This document shows positions 25,278 through 34,465 of a DNA stretch of 60,000 nt, in pieces (within the stretch, counting starts at the first letter, position 1; each line of letters opens with the position of its first letter). The notes under the pieces were generated by a model, which ran no database searches, had not been told where the DNA came from, and saw only the letters and a list, made by a program, of their open reading frames with translations. The DNA is from Tepidimonas fonticaldi (GTDB taxonomy: Bacteria > Pseudomonadota > Gammaproteobacteria > Burkholderiales > Burkholderiaceae_C): positions 1 through 60,000 of the forward strand of contig NZ_VJOO01000010.1 in the NCBI RefSeq assembly GCF_007556755.1. Reading direction: 5' to 3'. The position numbers and the translations under genes are program-made.

Positions 25278-26137
25278 GCGACCGCGAAACGCGCGCGCAG
25301 TTCCTCCAGGCCCAGTTCATCGAGCATGCGGGCCAGGCGCTCGGCCGCGCTGCGCTTGCGCCGGCCGGTGCGGCGCGCGACGATCAGCTCGTTTTTCATC
25401 GAGTGCTCCCAGCCCACCAGCTCGGTCACGGTCACGTCGTAGCCGCTCGCTTCCAGCCGCAGACAGCGCAGCACATTGGTGACCTGGCTGCCAAACTCGC
25501 GCGTGTGCAGCGGGTGGCGCCACAGCTCGGCCAGCGGCGTGCGCGCCAACTGCAGCGCCTTGTGGCGGCGCAGCGCAGCGGCCACCTCGGCCTGGCAGCA
25601 CGGCGCCACGACGATGGCACCGGTCTGGCGCTGCAAGGCAAAGTCGATGGCATCGTCGGTGGCCGTATCGCAGGCGTGCAAGGCCGTCACCACATCCACC
25701 TGGGCGGGCAGCGCGGCCATCGCCTCGCGCACCGTGGCCGCCACGAAGTGCATGCGCGCAAAGCCCAGCCGTTGCGCCAAGGCGGCGGAACGCTCGACCA
25801 ACTCGGGCCGCGCCTCCACGCCCCAGACGGCACCCACCGGGCACGCCGCCAAAAAGCGGTCATAGAGCAAAAAGCCCAGATACGACTTGCCCGCCCCGTG
25901 GTCCACCAGGGTCACGTCGCCGCGCTCGGCAACGGCCGCCTGCAGCAAGGGCTCGATGAACTGCAGCAGGTGATTGACCTGCTTGAGCTTGCGCCGCGAA
26001 TCCTGATTGAGCCGCCCGTCGCGCGTCAGGATGTGCAGCTCCTGCAACAGCGCAATCGACTGGCCGGGGTGCAGCTCGGCCAGCACCTCGGGGGGCGGCC
26101 CCGCGGGCGGGCGCCGGGGGGATGGGGGTCGGGTCAT
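25274..26137 (-). CDS. Class I SAM-dependent methyltransferase
   Basis: A 287-residue protein with a Rossmann methyltransferase domain. Motif I is VTLVDHGAGKSYLGFLLYDR, with the acidic ribose-binding residue in GVEARPELVE, then VDVVTALHACDTATDDAIDF. The catalytic-looking VVAPCCQAEVA is typical of the Methyltransf_32 family, which includes tRNA- or protein-modifying enzymes of unclear substrate. The start at 26137 is chosen over 26251 because the extra upstream codons are proline- and arginine-rich and lie in the divergent intergenic region. First gene of the four-gene minus-strand unit. Confidence 0.78.
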   Translation of the reverse strand: MTRPPSPRRPPAGPPPEVLAELHPGQSIALLQELHILTRDGRLNQDSRRKLKQVNHLLQFIEPLLQAAVAERGDVTLVDHGAGKSYLGFLLYDRFLAACPVGAVWGVEARPELVERSAALAQRLGFARMHFVAATVREAMAALPAQVDVVTALHACDTATDDAIDFALQRQTGAIVVAPCCQAEVAAALRRHKALQLARTPLAELWRHPLHTREFGSQVTNVLRCLRLEASGYDVTVTELVGWEHSMKNELIVARRTGRRKRSAAERLARMLDELGLEELRARFAVA

Positions 26138-26240
26138 GGGCGGATCATACGGCCGGGGTCGCCCCCCGCGACACACAGGCGCCCGCGGCGGTGCTAGGAT
26201 TGAAGCCAACCGGGGCTGCGGCCCGGCTGAGGAGACTGCC

Positions 26241-26831
26241 ATGGGCACCATCGTCGGCTACGTGACGCCAAACCTGCCGGAAAACAAATTGCGGCGCTAC
26301 CCGACCAAGGTCATCAACATCGTCGGCGGCCCGGGCTGTGACAAGTCCCTGTACTCCTCGGCCATCATCCTCAAGCTGCACCTGATGCACAAGACCGTGG
26401 AGCTGGTGCCCGAGGTGGCCAAGACCCTGGTCTGGCAGGGCGACCACGAAGCGCTGCGCAACCAGTACGGCATCGCGCTGCACCAGTTCCGCCTGCTGGA
26501 GGTGCTCGACGGTCAGGTGCAGTACCTGGTGACCGAAGGCGGGCTGCCGCAATTGCTCTACTACAACGCGCGCCACCCGGATAACGTCTGCGACGTGGAC
26601 AAGACACGCCGCCAGATCCTGGAGTGGTACCGGCAGTTCGACAACGTCAACGTCTTTGCCCAGCGCGACCCGGACAAGCCCTACATCCGTGCCGGACGCC
26701 TGCAGGACGAAAACCGCGCGCGCGAGATGGACAGCGAGATGCGGACCCTGCTGTCGGCGGAGGGCATCAAGTACACGCTGCTGCCGCCGGATCACCGCAA
26801 GATCATCGAGTTTGCCGGCACGCTGGAGTGA
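26241..26831 (+). CDS. AAA-type ATPase/kinase-like protein with variant P-loop
   Basis: A 196-residue protein with a P-loop-like segment VINIVGGPGCDKSLYSS near residues 24-40. The glycine before the P-loop lysine is replaced by aspartate (GGPGCDKS instead of GGPGSGKS). Downstream are VELVPEVAKTLVWQGDHEAL, which resembles the NadR/AAA_28 family, and VQYLVTEGGLPQLLYYNARH. Members of this group are found in phages and bacteria with poorly known function. GAGGAGACTGCC precedes ATG 26241. Divergent from the methyltransferase and convergent with the MgtC-like gene. Confidence 0.65.
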   Translation: MGTIVGYVTPNLPENKLRRYPTKVINIVGGPGCDKSLYSSAIILKLHLMHKTVELVPEVAKTLVWQGDHEALRNQYGIALHQFRLLEVLDGQVQYLVTEGGLPQLLYYNARHPDNVCDVDKTRRQILEWYRQFDNVNVFAQRDPDKPYIRAGRLQDENRAREMDSEMRTLLSAEGIKYTLLPPDHRKIIEFAGTLE

Positions 26832-26837
26832 GGTGCC

Positions 26838-27587
26838 TCAGTTGCGGGCGTGGGCCAGCTCCACGGCCTGCACGCCGCTGAGGGCGCGCAGCCGGCGTGT
26901 GACGTCGGGCAGGGACACGTCGGTACCCACGCGATGGGCGACCATCACGAAGTGCCAGCGGCTCTCGCCGCGGCCGGTATGGATCTGCAGCGACCCGTCT
27001 GCCAGACGGAACCCCCACTCGGCCAGCGCCTCGCGCAGGTCGTCGCCCCCGGGCTCTTGCCCATCGACGAAGGTCACCGTGACCGCCAGCGCGGACAGCG
27101 CCGGCAGACGCGCCTCGATGCGCCCGCCCCACATCATCAAGCCGGCGGTCAGCCCCGCGAGCAGGATCGCCGCCGCATACAGCCCCACGCCGACCAGCAC
27201 GCCGATGGCCGAGGTCGCCCAGATGGAAGCGGCGGTGGTCAGGCCGCTGATCGTGAAGCCGTCGCGCATGATGACCCCGGCGCCGAGAAAGCCGATGCCG
27301 GTCACGATGCCCTGGATGACCCGCGTGGGATCGGCCGCCGCGACGGCGCCCGCATCCGCCTGCCCCCACCAGAAGCCCGGATAACCGACGAAGGCGGTCA
27401 ACGCCGCCGACGCCATGCAAACGATGCCGTAGGTGCGCATGCCGGCCGCGCGGCTGTGGTAGGACCGCTCATAGCCCACCAGCAACCCCAGCACCAGCGC
27501 CCCCAGCAGGCTGGCAAACACCAGCAGATTGGCCTCCAGCACCGGCGGGGACCAGTAACGGTCCCACAGCGACAACCCCGACCCCAT
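26838..27587 (-). CDS. MgtC/SapB family membrane protein
   Basis: A 249-residue protein. The N-terminal half is the four- to five-helix MgtC domain: LGALVLGLLVGYERSYHSRA, the RTYGIVCMASAALTAFVGYP motif, GIVTGIGFLGAGVIMRDGFT and ISGLTTAASIWATSAIGVLV. The soluble C-terminal half (about residues 165-249) is ACT-like. MgtC proteins help cells cope with low magnesium or acid and modulate ATP synthase in some pathogens. ATG 27587 is chosen because upstream codons lie in the ohrR promoter region. Confidence 0.88.
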   Translation of the reverse strand: MGSGLSLWDRYWSPPVLEANLLVFASLLGALVLGLLVGYERSYHSRAAGMRTYGIVCMASAALTAFVGYPGFWWGQADAGAVAAADPTRVIQGIVTGIGFLGAGVIMRDGFTISGLTTAASIWATSAIGVLVGVGLYAAAILLAGLTAGLMMWGGRIEARLPALSALAVTVTFVDGQEPGGDDLREALAEWGFRLADGSLQIHTGRGESRWHFVMVAHRVGTDVSLPDVTRRLRALSGVQAVELAHARN

Positions 27588-27662
27588 GCGCACCCTTTCG
27601 TGTCCCGCCAGCGCGGCGCCTCTGGGCGATCTTACGCCGGATGGGGATCGGGGATATTTATA

Positions 27663-27691
27663 TTGAACACTATTTAATTGTGTGCTACATT
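27663..27691 (+). promoter_or_regulatory. Predicted ohrR promoter with overlapping AT-rich operator
   Basis: TTGAAC (27663-27668) and TACATT (27686-27691) are spaced by exactly 17 bases. The spacer holds a partial palindrome, ACAC-TATTTAATT-GTGT, resembling the AT-rich operators bound by OhrR proteins. The expected transcription start falls at about the ATG at 27698, so the ohrR message may be leaderless. Confidence 0.55.
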
Positions 27692-27697
27692 TTGCAC

Positions 27698-28153
27698 ATG
27701 ACTGCACCGCCCCTCGACCCCGACGCCGCTCTGCGGCTGGACCACCAGCTCTGCTTCGCGCTGTACTCGGCCTCGCTGGCCATGACGCGGCTGTACCAGC
27801 CGCTGCTCAACGCCCTGGGCCTGACGTATCCGCAGTACCTGGTGCTGCTCGCGCTGTGGGAGCAGGACGACGTGACGGTCTCGGTGCTGGGCGATCGGCT
27901 GGGGCTGGACTCCGGCACGCTGACGCCGCTGCTCAAGCGCCTGGAGGCGGCGGGCCGGCTGCAGCGCGTGCGCGACGCGGCGGACGAACGGCGCGTGCGC
28001 GTGCGGCTGACCGCCGACGGTCGCGCCCTGAAGGCCCGCGCGCAGCACATCCCGGGCTGCGTGCTCGCGGCCTCCGGCTGCAGCATCGGCGACGTGGGCA
28101 CCCTGACGCGCCAGATCCGACACCTGCGCGAACGGCTGTTGGCCGGCGCCTGA
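27698..28153 (+). CDS. ohrR: Organic-peroxide-sensing MarR-family repressor OhrR
   Basis: A 151-residue winged-helix protein. [20 protein letters not shown] carries the redox-sensing cysteine (residue 19) that OhrR uses to detect organic hydroperoxides, and [20 protein letters not shown] and [20 protein letters not shown] form the DNA-binding wing. The ohr gene follows after 55 bases, the classic pairing. A second cysteine pair near the C-terminus (GCVLAASGC) could form disulphides. In the family the reduced protein represses ohr and itself, and oxidation releases DNA. Start ATG 27698 gives the family-typical length. Confidence 0.9.
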   Translation: MTAPPLDPDAALRLDHQLCFALYSASLAMTRLYQPLLNALGLTYPQYLVLLALWEQDDVTVSVLGDRLGLDSGTLTPLLKRLEAAGRLQRVRDAADERRVRVRLTADGRALKARAQHIPGCVLAASGCSIGDVGTLTRQIRHLRERLLAGA

Positions 28154-28208
28154 CCCCGTTTTTCCACCGGCCGCCGCGGCGGCTTCCCTCCCCCCGAAAG
28201 GACTCGAC

Positions 28209-28625
28209 ATGCCCTCCCTGGACAAAGTGCTCTACACCGCCCGCGTGCACACCACCGGGGGCCGCGACGGCGCCTCGCGCTCCGACGACGGCCGCCTGGA
28301 CGTGCGCCACAGCCTGCCCGGCACGCCCGGAACCGGCACCAACCCCGAGCAACTGTTCGCCGCCGGCTACTCGGCGTGTTTCATCGGGGCCCTCAAGGGC
28401 GTGGCAGGGCGGCAAAAGATCGCCCTGCCCGCCGACGTGGCCGTCGACGCCGAGGTGGACCTCGGCCCGATGGGCGAGGCCTATGGCATCGCCGTGCGGC
28501 TGACGGTGCACCTGCCCGGCCTGGACCGCGCCCAGGCGCAGGCACTGGTGGACGCCGCGCACCGCGTCTGCCCGTATTCGAACGCGACGCGCGGCAACAT
28601 CGACGTCACGCTGACGCTGGCCTGA
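28209..28625 (+). CDS. ohr: Organic hydroperoxide resistance protein Ohr
   Basis: A 138-residue thiol peroxidase that reduces organic and lipid hydroperoxides. Catalytic cysteines are in [12 protein letters not shown] (near residue 58) and [13 protein letters not shown] (near residue 122), and the catalytic arginine is probably in the N-terminal part. It has family-typical length, a GAAAGGA ribosome site and an immediate regulator upstream. It probably belongs to the ohrR regulon. Confidence 0.95.
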   Translation: MPSLDKVLYTARVHTTGGRDGASRSDDGRLDVRHSLPGTPGTGTNPEQLFAAGYSACFIGALKGVAGRQKIALPADVAVDAEVDLGPMGEAYGIAVRLTVHLPGLDRAQAQALVDAAHRVCPYSNATRGNIDVTLTLA

Positions 28626-28629
28626 TCGC

Positions 28630-30567
28630 TCAGACCAGCAGCGCGTTGACGCGGCGCACGTAGCCGGCCGGGTCCTCCGGCAGGCCGCCTTCGGCCAGCA
28701 CGGCCTGGTCGAACAGGATGTGGGCGTAGTCGTCGAAGCGCTCGCCGGCATCCGCCAGTTTGCGCACCAACGCGTGCCCGGCGTTGACCTCCAGGATGGG
28801 CTTGACGTCGGGCGCCTGCTGCCCCGCAGCCTTGAGCAGGCGCGCGAGCTGCAGCGAGTACTCGCCGTCGTCCACCACCAGGCAAGCGGGCGAATCGACC
28901 AGCCGGCTCGTCACGCGCACGTCCTTGGCGCGGTCCTTGAGGATCTCGCGCAGGCGCTCCAGCACCGGTTTGAAGGTTTCGGCCGCCTCCTCGGCGGCCT
29001 TCTTCTCGGCCTCGTCCTGCAGCTCACCCAGGTCCACCGCGCCCTTGGCCACACTGCGCAGCGGCGTGCCGTCGAATTCGTGCAGAAAGGACAGCGCCCA
29101 CTCGTCCACGCGGTCGGTCATGAGCAGCACCTCGATGCCCTTCTTGCGGAAGACTTCGAGCTGTGGGCTGTTCTTGGCCGCGGCCAGCGTATCGGCGGTG
29201 ATGTAGTAGATCGCCTCCTGGCCCTCTTTCATGCGCGCCTTGTAATCGGCCAGGCTGACGCTGACCGCGTCGCTGTGGGTGGAGGCAAAGCGCAACAGCT
29301 TGGCGATGCGCTCGCGGTTGGCAAAGTCCTCGCCCAGCCCTTCCTTGAGCACGGCGCCGAATTCGGCATAGAAGCGGCTGTACTTGCCGGCCTGCCGCTC
29401 GGCCTCGGCCTTCTCGTCGGCGCTGAGCTGCTCCCACGCCTCGCCGGTGGGCAGCACGTCCTTCTTGGCCAAATCCTCCAGCATGGACAGCACGCGGCGC
29501 GTGTTGCCGTCGCGGATGGCCTTGACGTCGCGGCTTTCCTGCAGCAGCTCGCGGCTGACATTCAGCGGCAGGTCGGCCGAGTCGATCACGCCCTTGACCC
29601 AGCGCAGGTACGCCGGCATCAGCGATTCGGCGTCGTCCATGATGAAGACGCGCTTGACGTACAGCTTCACCCCGCCGCGCTTGTCGCGGTTCCACAGATC
29701 GAACGGCGCCTTGGCCGGGATGTAGAGCAGTTGGGTGTACTCGGTGCTGCCCTCGACGCGGTGGTGGCTCCACGCCAGGGGCGCTTCGCTGTCGTAGCTC
29801 AGGTTCTTGTAGAACTCGATGTACTGCTCGTCGCTGATGTCCTTCTTGGGACGCGTCCACAGGGCGCTGGCGCTGTTGACCGCCTCCCACTCGTCTTGGA
29901 GCACGTACTCGCCCTTGTCCTTGTCCCAGACCTCCTTCTGCATCAGGATGGGCAGGCTGATGTGGTCGGAATATTTGCCGATGATGGACTTGAGCTTCCA
30001 GCGGTTGAGGTATTCGCTGGCGTCGTCGCGCAGGTGCAGAATGACGCTGGTGCCCCGCGCGGCGCGGGTGATCGTCTCGGTGTCGAAGGCGCCGCTGCCG
30101 TCGCTGCTCCAGCGCACGCCCTGCTCGGGCGGCAGACCGGCGCGGCGGCTTTCCACCGTGATGCGGTCGGCCACGATGAAGCCCGAGTAAAAGCCGACAC
30201 CGAACTGGCCGATCAGTTGCGCGTCCTGCTTCTGGTCGCCCGAGAGCCGCTGCAAAAAGTCGCGCGTGCCGCTCTTGGCAATAGTGCCCAGGTGCTCGAT
30301 GGCCTCGGCCTCGCTCATGCCGATGCCGTTGTCGGTGATGGTGATGGTCTTGGCCGCCTTGTCGAAGGCGACGCGGATCTCCAGGTTGGGCTGGTCCTCG
30401 TAGAGCGAGGCGTCGGCCAGCGCCTCGAAGCGCAGCTTGTCGCAGGCGTCGGAGGCGTTGGAGATCAGCTCGCGCAAAAAGATGTCGGGGTTGGAGTACA
30501 GCGAATGCGTGACCAGGTGCAACAGCCGGGCCACTTCGGCCTGGAAGGCATGGGTGTGCTTGCTCAT
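28630..30567 (-). CDS. htpG: Molecular chaperone HtpG (Hsp90)
   Basis: A 645-residue Hsp90 with intact ATP-binding motifs: [20 protein letters not shown] (motif I, catalytic Glu), [10 protein letters not shown] (motif II) and [17 protein letters not shown] (motif III). The middle domain contains FPFDLWN-type and [16 protein letters not shown] segments with the catalytic-loop arginine. It assists folding of client proteins under heat stress. It is preceded on the minus strand by a near-perfect sigma-32 promoter at 30645-30672. Convergent with ohr, with only 4 bases between the stops. Confidence 0.97.
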   Translation of the reverse strand: MSKHTHAFQAEVARLLHLVTHSLYSNPDIFLRELISNASDACDKLRFEALADASLYEDQPNLEIRVAFDKAAKTITITDNGIGMSEAEAIEHLGTIAKSGTRDFLQRLSGDQKQDAQLIGQFGVGFYSGFIVADRITVESRRAGLPPEQGVRWSSDGSGAFDTETITRAARGTSVILHLRDDASEYLNRWKLKSIIGKYSDHISLPILMQKEVWDKDKGEYVLQDEWEAVNSASALWTRPKKDISDEQYIEFYKNLSYDSEAPLAWSHHRVEGSTEYTQLLYIPAKAPFDLWNRDKRGGVKLYVKRVFIMDDAESLMPAYLRWVKGVIDSADLPLNVSRELLQESRDVKAIRDGNTRRVLSMLEDLAKKDVLPTGEAWEQLSADEKAEAERQAGKYSRFYAEFGAVLKEGLGEDFANRERIAKLLRFASTHSDAVSVSLADYKARMKEGQEAIYYITADTLAAAKNSPQLEVFRKKGIEVLLMTDRVDEWALSFLHEFDGTPLRSVAKGAVDLGELQDEAEKKAAEEAAETFKPVLERLREILKDRAKDVRVTSRLVDSPACLVVDDGEYSLQLARLLKAAGQQAPDVKPILEVNAGHALVRKLADAGERFDDYAHILFDQAVLAEGGLPEDPAGYVRRVNALLV

Positions 30568-30644
30568 GGGGCTCGGTTCGAATGCAGGAAAGGGAAGAGG
30601 ACGGGGCGGCGCACGCCGGAGGGCACGCCCCGCTGCCGCCCCAG

Positions 30645-30672
30645 AGATGGGGGCGCGCGCCGGCCTTTCAAG
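30645..30672 (-). promoter_or_regulatory. Sigma-32 (RpoH) heat-shock promoter of htpG
   Basis: On the minus strand CTTGAAA (30672-30666) and CCCCATCT (30652-30645) are separated by 13 bases, matching the heat-shock consensus CTTGAAA-N(11-16)-CCCCATNT. The -35 box is the centre of a 9-bp palindrome (30659-30678) that begins right at the stop codon of the upstream gene. Confidence 0.85.
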
Positions 30673-30678
30673 GCCGGC

Positions 30679-31455
30679 TCAGAACCGCTCGTGCTCACCC
30701 AGATAGCGCCACTGGCCCGGTGGCAGCGCCCCCAGCGCCACACGGCCGATGCGCACGCGCTTGAGGCCCACCACGTGCAGGCCGACCAGCTCGCACATGC
30801 GGCGGATCTGGCGCTTGCGCCCCTCGGTCAGCACGAAGCGCAGCTGCTCGGGGTTGAGCCAGTCCACCTGGGCCGGGCGCAGCGGCACACCGTCCAGCGC
30901 CAGCCCGTGGCGCAGGCGCGCCAGCCGCTCCGCCGGAAACACGGCCTGCACGTTCTGTGCCACCACGCCCAGGCCTTTCGGTCCGTTGGGAGCCCACTGC
31001 ACGCGCACCAGGTACTCCTTGTCCACAGGAGATTGCTCGCCGATGAGGGCCTTGGCCACCCGGCCGTCTTGTGTGAGCACGAGCAGGCCGGTGGAATCGA
31101 TGTCCAGCCGGCCGGCCGGCGCCAGTCCGCGCGCGTGCGCCGGCTCGAAACGGCGCGGCGAGCGGTCTTCGCGCCAGCGTGTCTGCGGCCGGATCAGCGT
31201 CGCCGCGCTCGGGTGGCCGTCTTCGGGCTGGCCACTCACATAGCCCACCGGCTTGTGCAGCAGGATGGTCACTTGCTGGCGCTGCTGCGCCCGCGCCGGC
31301 GCCGCCACCTCGACGCGATCGGCCTCGGTGACGGTCTGCCCCAGCGCGGCCGGCCGGCCGTTGACGCGCACCCAGCCGCGCGCGATCCAGTCGTCGGCCT
31401 CGCGGCGGGAACACAGGCCCAGCTGCGCCAGCCGCTTGTTCAAACGGATGGTCAT
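30679..31455 (-). CDS. rRNA pseudouridine synthase, RluE/RluF/RsuA family
   Basis: A 258-residue protein with an N-terminal S4 RNA-binding domain (IRLNKRLAQLGLCSRREADD, then WVRVNGRPA) and a C-terminal RsuA-type catalytic domain. The catalytic aspartate lies in the conserved GRLDIDSTGLLVLTQDG, followed by KEYLVRV and EGRKRQIRRMCELVG. It is closest in layout to RluF, which modifies the 23S rRNA decoding-linked region, but the exact site is not certain. ATG 31455 overlaps the end of the GGDEF-EAL gene upstream. Confidence 0.87.
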   Translation of the reverse strand: MTIRLNKRLAQLGLCSRREADDWIARGWVRVNGRPAALGQTVTEADRVEVAAPARAQQRQQVTILLHKPVGYVSGQPEDGHPSAATLIRPQTRWREDRSPRRFEPAHARGLAPAGRLDIDSTGLLVLTQDGRVAKALIGEQSPVDKEYLVRVQWAPNGPKGLGVVAQNVQAVFPAERLARLRHGLALDGVPLRPAQVDWLNPEQLRFVLTEGRKRQIRRMCELVGLHVVGLKRVRIGRVALGALPPGQWRYLGEHERF

Positions 31456-33866
31456 GCCGGGACTGTACCGGACGCCGCCGGCGCCCCCGGCGACCCGGAC
31501 GCCCGCGCGCGGCACCAGGCGTCCCAGTCCGCGACCGGCATGGGCCGGGCGATGTGGTAGCCCTGCGCCTCGTCGCAGCCCAGGGCGTGCAGGGTGGTCA
31601 GAATGGCGGCGTTCTCCACCCCTTCGGCGACGACGCTCAGCCCCAGGTTGTGCGCCAGGTCGATGGTCGACCGCACGATGGTGGCATCGTCCGCGTCGCG
31701 CTCCATGCCGGCAACGAAGGAGCGATCGATCTTGAGCTCCTGCACCGGCAGGCGCTTCAGATAGGCCAGAGACGAGTACCCGGTGCCGAAGTCGTCGATG
31801 GCCAGCCGGAAGCCGAGGTCGGCCAGCCGGTTGAGCGTCGCCTCGGCCCGCTGGGGGTCGTCCATGATCGCGCTCTCGGTGATCTCCAACCCGATGGCGG
31901 CCGGGTCGATGCCGTGGCCGCGCCGCCAAGCATCGAGCCAACCCGCCAGGTCGGGGTCCATCAGATCGCGCGTGGACAGGTTGACGGCCACGCGCAGCCG
32001 CGGACAGGCGGCCTGCAGGACAGGCCACTGGCGGGCGGTCTCCTCCAGCATCCAGCGCGTGAGCACCCGCACGAAGCCGGTCTGCTCCGCAAACGGAATG
32101 AACTGCATCGGCGGCACCAGGCCGCGCTGCGGGTGCCGCCAGCGCACCAGCGCCTCGGCCGCCACCACCGCCCCGCTGGCGACCTCGATCTTGGGCTGCA
32201 GGTACAGGCGCAGCTCGTGCCGGTCGATGGCCTGGCGCAGGTCGCCCAGCAGGGACAGGGTCTGCGCGCTGGCCACGTCGAGCGCGGCGTCGTAGCGCAG
32301 CAGGCCCACCGCGCGCGCCTTGGCGGCGCGCATCGCGATCTCGGCATGGCCGAGCAGCGTATCGGCGTCCGCCCCGTCGCCCGGCCACACCGCCACCCCC
32401 ATGCCCACGCTGAGGTCGACCGTCTGCTCGTCCAACACCAGCGGCGCCTGGAAAGCCGCGGCCAGCCGTTCGGCCAGGGCCAGGGCCTGCGCAGCATCGG
32501 CGTCGGGCACCAGCACGCAGAACTCGTCGCCGCCCAGCCGGGCCAGCATCCCGCCCGGGGGATCGACCGTCTCGCGCAGGCGCGCCGCCGCCGCCCGCAA
32601 CACCGCGTCGCCGAAGGCATACCCAAGCACGTGGTTGATGTGCTTGAAGCGGTCCAGGTTGAGCGTCAGCACGGCGAGCGGACGGGCGGCATCGCGACCG
32701 TCGAGCGCCTGCTGCAACGCCAGCCGGAAGCGGGCCCGGTTGGGCAGCTCCGTCAGCCGGTCCTCGAAGGCCATGCGGCGGATCTCCGCCTGCTGGCGGG
32801 CCAGACTGCCGCGCATGGCCTCGAAGCCCCGCGCCAGCCGGCCGACCTCGTCGTTGCGGTCGGTACCCGCGAGCGCGACATCGGCCTCGCCCTGCTCGAG
32901 CGCGCGGGCGGCGCGGGTGAGCGCGCGCAGCGGCTGCGTCACGCGGCGCATGGCCCCCCAGTTGACGAGGGCAAACAGCAGCACCCCGAGGGCGGTGATG
33001 CCGCCGAGCAGCCACTGCAGGCGCACGAAGGGGGCCATCACCTCGTCCACCGAGCGCAGGAGCACCGTGCCCACGGAGCCGTTGAGCGATTCGAGCCGGA
33101 AGGCGCGCGCCAGGTAGCGCTCGCCGTCGAGCGCGAGGGCGCTCTGCCCGGGCGGCAACGCGGCGAGCGCCGCCTGCCGATGCGCCGGCTGCGCGGCCCC
33201 AGCGCCCACGATCACCGCCGGCGGCTGCCCCGGCACCTCACCAACCACCGCCACATGGACGGCAAACAGGCGATACAGATCGTCGGCCAGCGCCTGGTCG
33301 ATCGGAAAACTCATCAGCACCCAGCCGATCACGAGCGGGGCGCGCACCGGCACCAGGACGAACTGGTAGGGCGTGCGGCCGAGAAAGGCCAGCGCGCTCG
33401 TGCGCGCCGGGTCCGCCAACCCCTGGGCCACGGCCTGCAGGGTCGCGGTCGCCTGCGCCGGCGCCAGCGACCAGGCCGGAAACGGCGAGTGCGCGACCAG
33501 GGTGCCGCGTGCGTCGAAGAAGGCGGACAGCACCGAGCCGATGCGCTCGCCGTGGTTCTCGAGGGCGGACTGCGCCGTCTCGCGGTCGCCGGAGGCAACC
33601 GCGGTGCGAAAGCCGTAGTCGCTGGCCAGCAGCTGCGCGCCCTGCTGCAGCCGGGCGGCGTTCTGTTCGAGCAGGCGCCGCCAGACGCGCTCACCGGTCG
33701 CCAGTTCCTTGGCGATCTCGGCCTGCGCCTGGGTCTCGATCCCGGCCCGCACGAAGACGAACACCACCGCCTGCACCAGCAGCAGCAGCGCCACGCTGAT
33801 GCCCACGATGCGGGGGGCCAGGCGGACGTCCCGCCAGCCCGCACGCCAGTTGGGCCACGCGCTCAA
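31452..33866 (-). CDS. Membrane GGDEF-EAL protein (c-di-GMP synthase/phosphodiesterase)
   Basis: An 804-residue protein. The first membrane helix is at about residues 18-40, a periplasmic sensor region spans about 41-280, and the second helix is near 285-305. A HAMP-like linker follows (MRRVTQPLRALTRAARALEQ), then GGDEF and EAL domains. The GGDEF motif is intact (RLGGDEFCVL near residue 443). The EAL domain also looks intact: EALVRW near 572, ESAIMDD, DDFGTGYSSL and LKIDRSF. It may both make and degrade c-di-GMP; the dominant activity is unknown. It overlaps the cupredoxin-like gene upstream by 4 bases, hinting that the sensor and copper-type protein are linked. Confidence 0.93.
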   Translation of the reverse strand: MSAWPNWRAGWRDVRLAPRIVGISVALLLLVQAVVFVFVRAGIETQAQAEIAKELATGERVWRRLLEQNAARLQQGAQLLASDYGFRTAVASGDRETAQSALENHGERIGSVLSAFFDARGTLVAHSPFPAWSLAPAQATATLQAVAQGLADPARTSALAFLGRTPYQFVLVPVRAPLVIGWVLMSFPIDQALADDLYRLFAVHVAVVGEVPGQPPAVIVGAGAAQPAHRQAALAALPPGQSALALDGERYLARAFRLESLNGSVGTVLLRSVDEVMAPFVRLQWLLGGITALGVLLFALVNWGAMRRVTQPLRALTRAARALEQGEADVALAGTDRNDEVGRLARGFEAMRGSLARQQAEIRRMAFEDRLTELPNRARFRLALQQALDGRDAARPLAVLTLNLDRFKHINHVLGYAFGDAVLRAAAARLRETVDPPGGMLARLGGDEFCVLVPDADAAQALALAERLAAAFQAPLVLDEQTVDLSVGMGVAVWPGDGADADTLLGHAEIAMRAAKARAVGLLRYDAALDVASAQTLSLLGDLRQAIDRHELRLYLQPKIEVASGAVVAAEALVRWRHPQRGLVPPMQFIPFAEQTGFVRVLTRWMLEETARQWPVLQAACPRLRVAVNLSTRDLMDPDLAGWLDAWRRGHGIDPAAIGLEITESAIMDDPQRAEATLNRLADLGFRLAIDDFGTGYSSLAYLKRLPVQELKIDRSFVAGMERDADDATIVRSTIDLAHNLGLSVVAEGVENAAILTTLHALGCDEAQGYHIARPMPVADWDAWCRARASGSPGAPAASGTVPA

Positions 33867-34465
33867 CGCGCCACCTCCGTGAGCACGGCCTCGACCACCG
33901 CGGGCGCCCCCTCACGCAGGGTCACCGCCCGGCGCACCCCCGCGGCCCCGACCGGCAGGTCGCGGTGCCAGACGACCAGGGCGTAGCCGCCCGGCGGCAC
34001 CCCGTGCAGCCGGGCCTCGCCGCGCGCGTCGGCGCGGGCGTGATGGGGCGTGTCGGCCACGACCACCCAGGCCACCATGTGGTCGTGGATGTTGCATCCG
34101 AGCAGCGCCACCCCGGCACGGTCGAAGACGACCGGGTTCGCCGGGGTGCCGGCGTAGAGCTTGATCTCGAACGGCTTGACCGGCGAGAGCGAGTAGACAT
34201 GGTGACGGACCGTGTCGTGGTTGGGGAACGCCACGGCGGTGCCGCGCGTGACCACCAGCACCTCGGGCACGAACGCCTTGTCGCGCTGGACCATCTCCAC
34301 GCCAGTCATGGGACGGACGGCGGCGGACGCCTGCGGCGACTCCAGCATGACGACCGCGCCCGGCAGGGGCTGCCCGCGGGCGTCCCGCACCGCGACACGA
34401 AGCTCCGCCGCCGACACCGCCATCGCAGCGGCGAGGCCGGCGAGGCCGGCGAAGACGCCCCTCAT
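33863..34465 (-). CDS. Exported cupredoxin-like (methylamine utilisation-type) protein
   Basis: A 200-residue protein with a signal peptide (MRGVFAGLAGLAAAMAVSAA). Its plastocyanin-like domain shows likely copper ligands in FPNHDTVRHHVYSLS and GCNIHDHMVAW, the His-Cys-His-Met set of type 1 copper sites. The C-terminal part is a carboxypeptidase-regulatory-like beta domain (GGYALVVWHRDLPVG). Such proteins often sit beside GGDEF-EAL genes in betaproteobacteria. It overlaps the genes on both sides by 4 bases, so it is the middle of a coupled operon. Electron carrier or sensor partner; function not established. Confidence 0.8.
   Translation of the reverse strand: MRGVFAGLAGLAAAMAVSAAELRVAVRDARGQPLPGAVVMLESPQASAAVRPMTGVEMVQRDKAFVPEVLVVTRGTAVAFPNHDTVRHHVYSLSPVKPFEIKLYAGTPANPVVFDRAGVALLGCNIHDHMVAWVVVADTPHHARADARGEARLHGVPPGGYALVVWHRDLPVGAAGVRRAVTLREGAPAVVEAVLTEVAR

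Noticed and set aside
28720-31560. A 946-codon plus-strand frame opposite htpG and the pseudouridine synthase gene
   Set aside because: It is antisense to two clearly recognised genes, has no family features and arises from high GC content.
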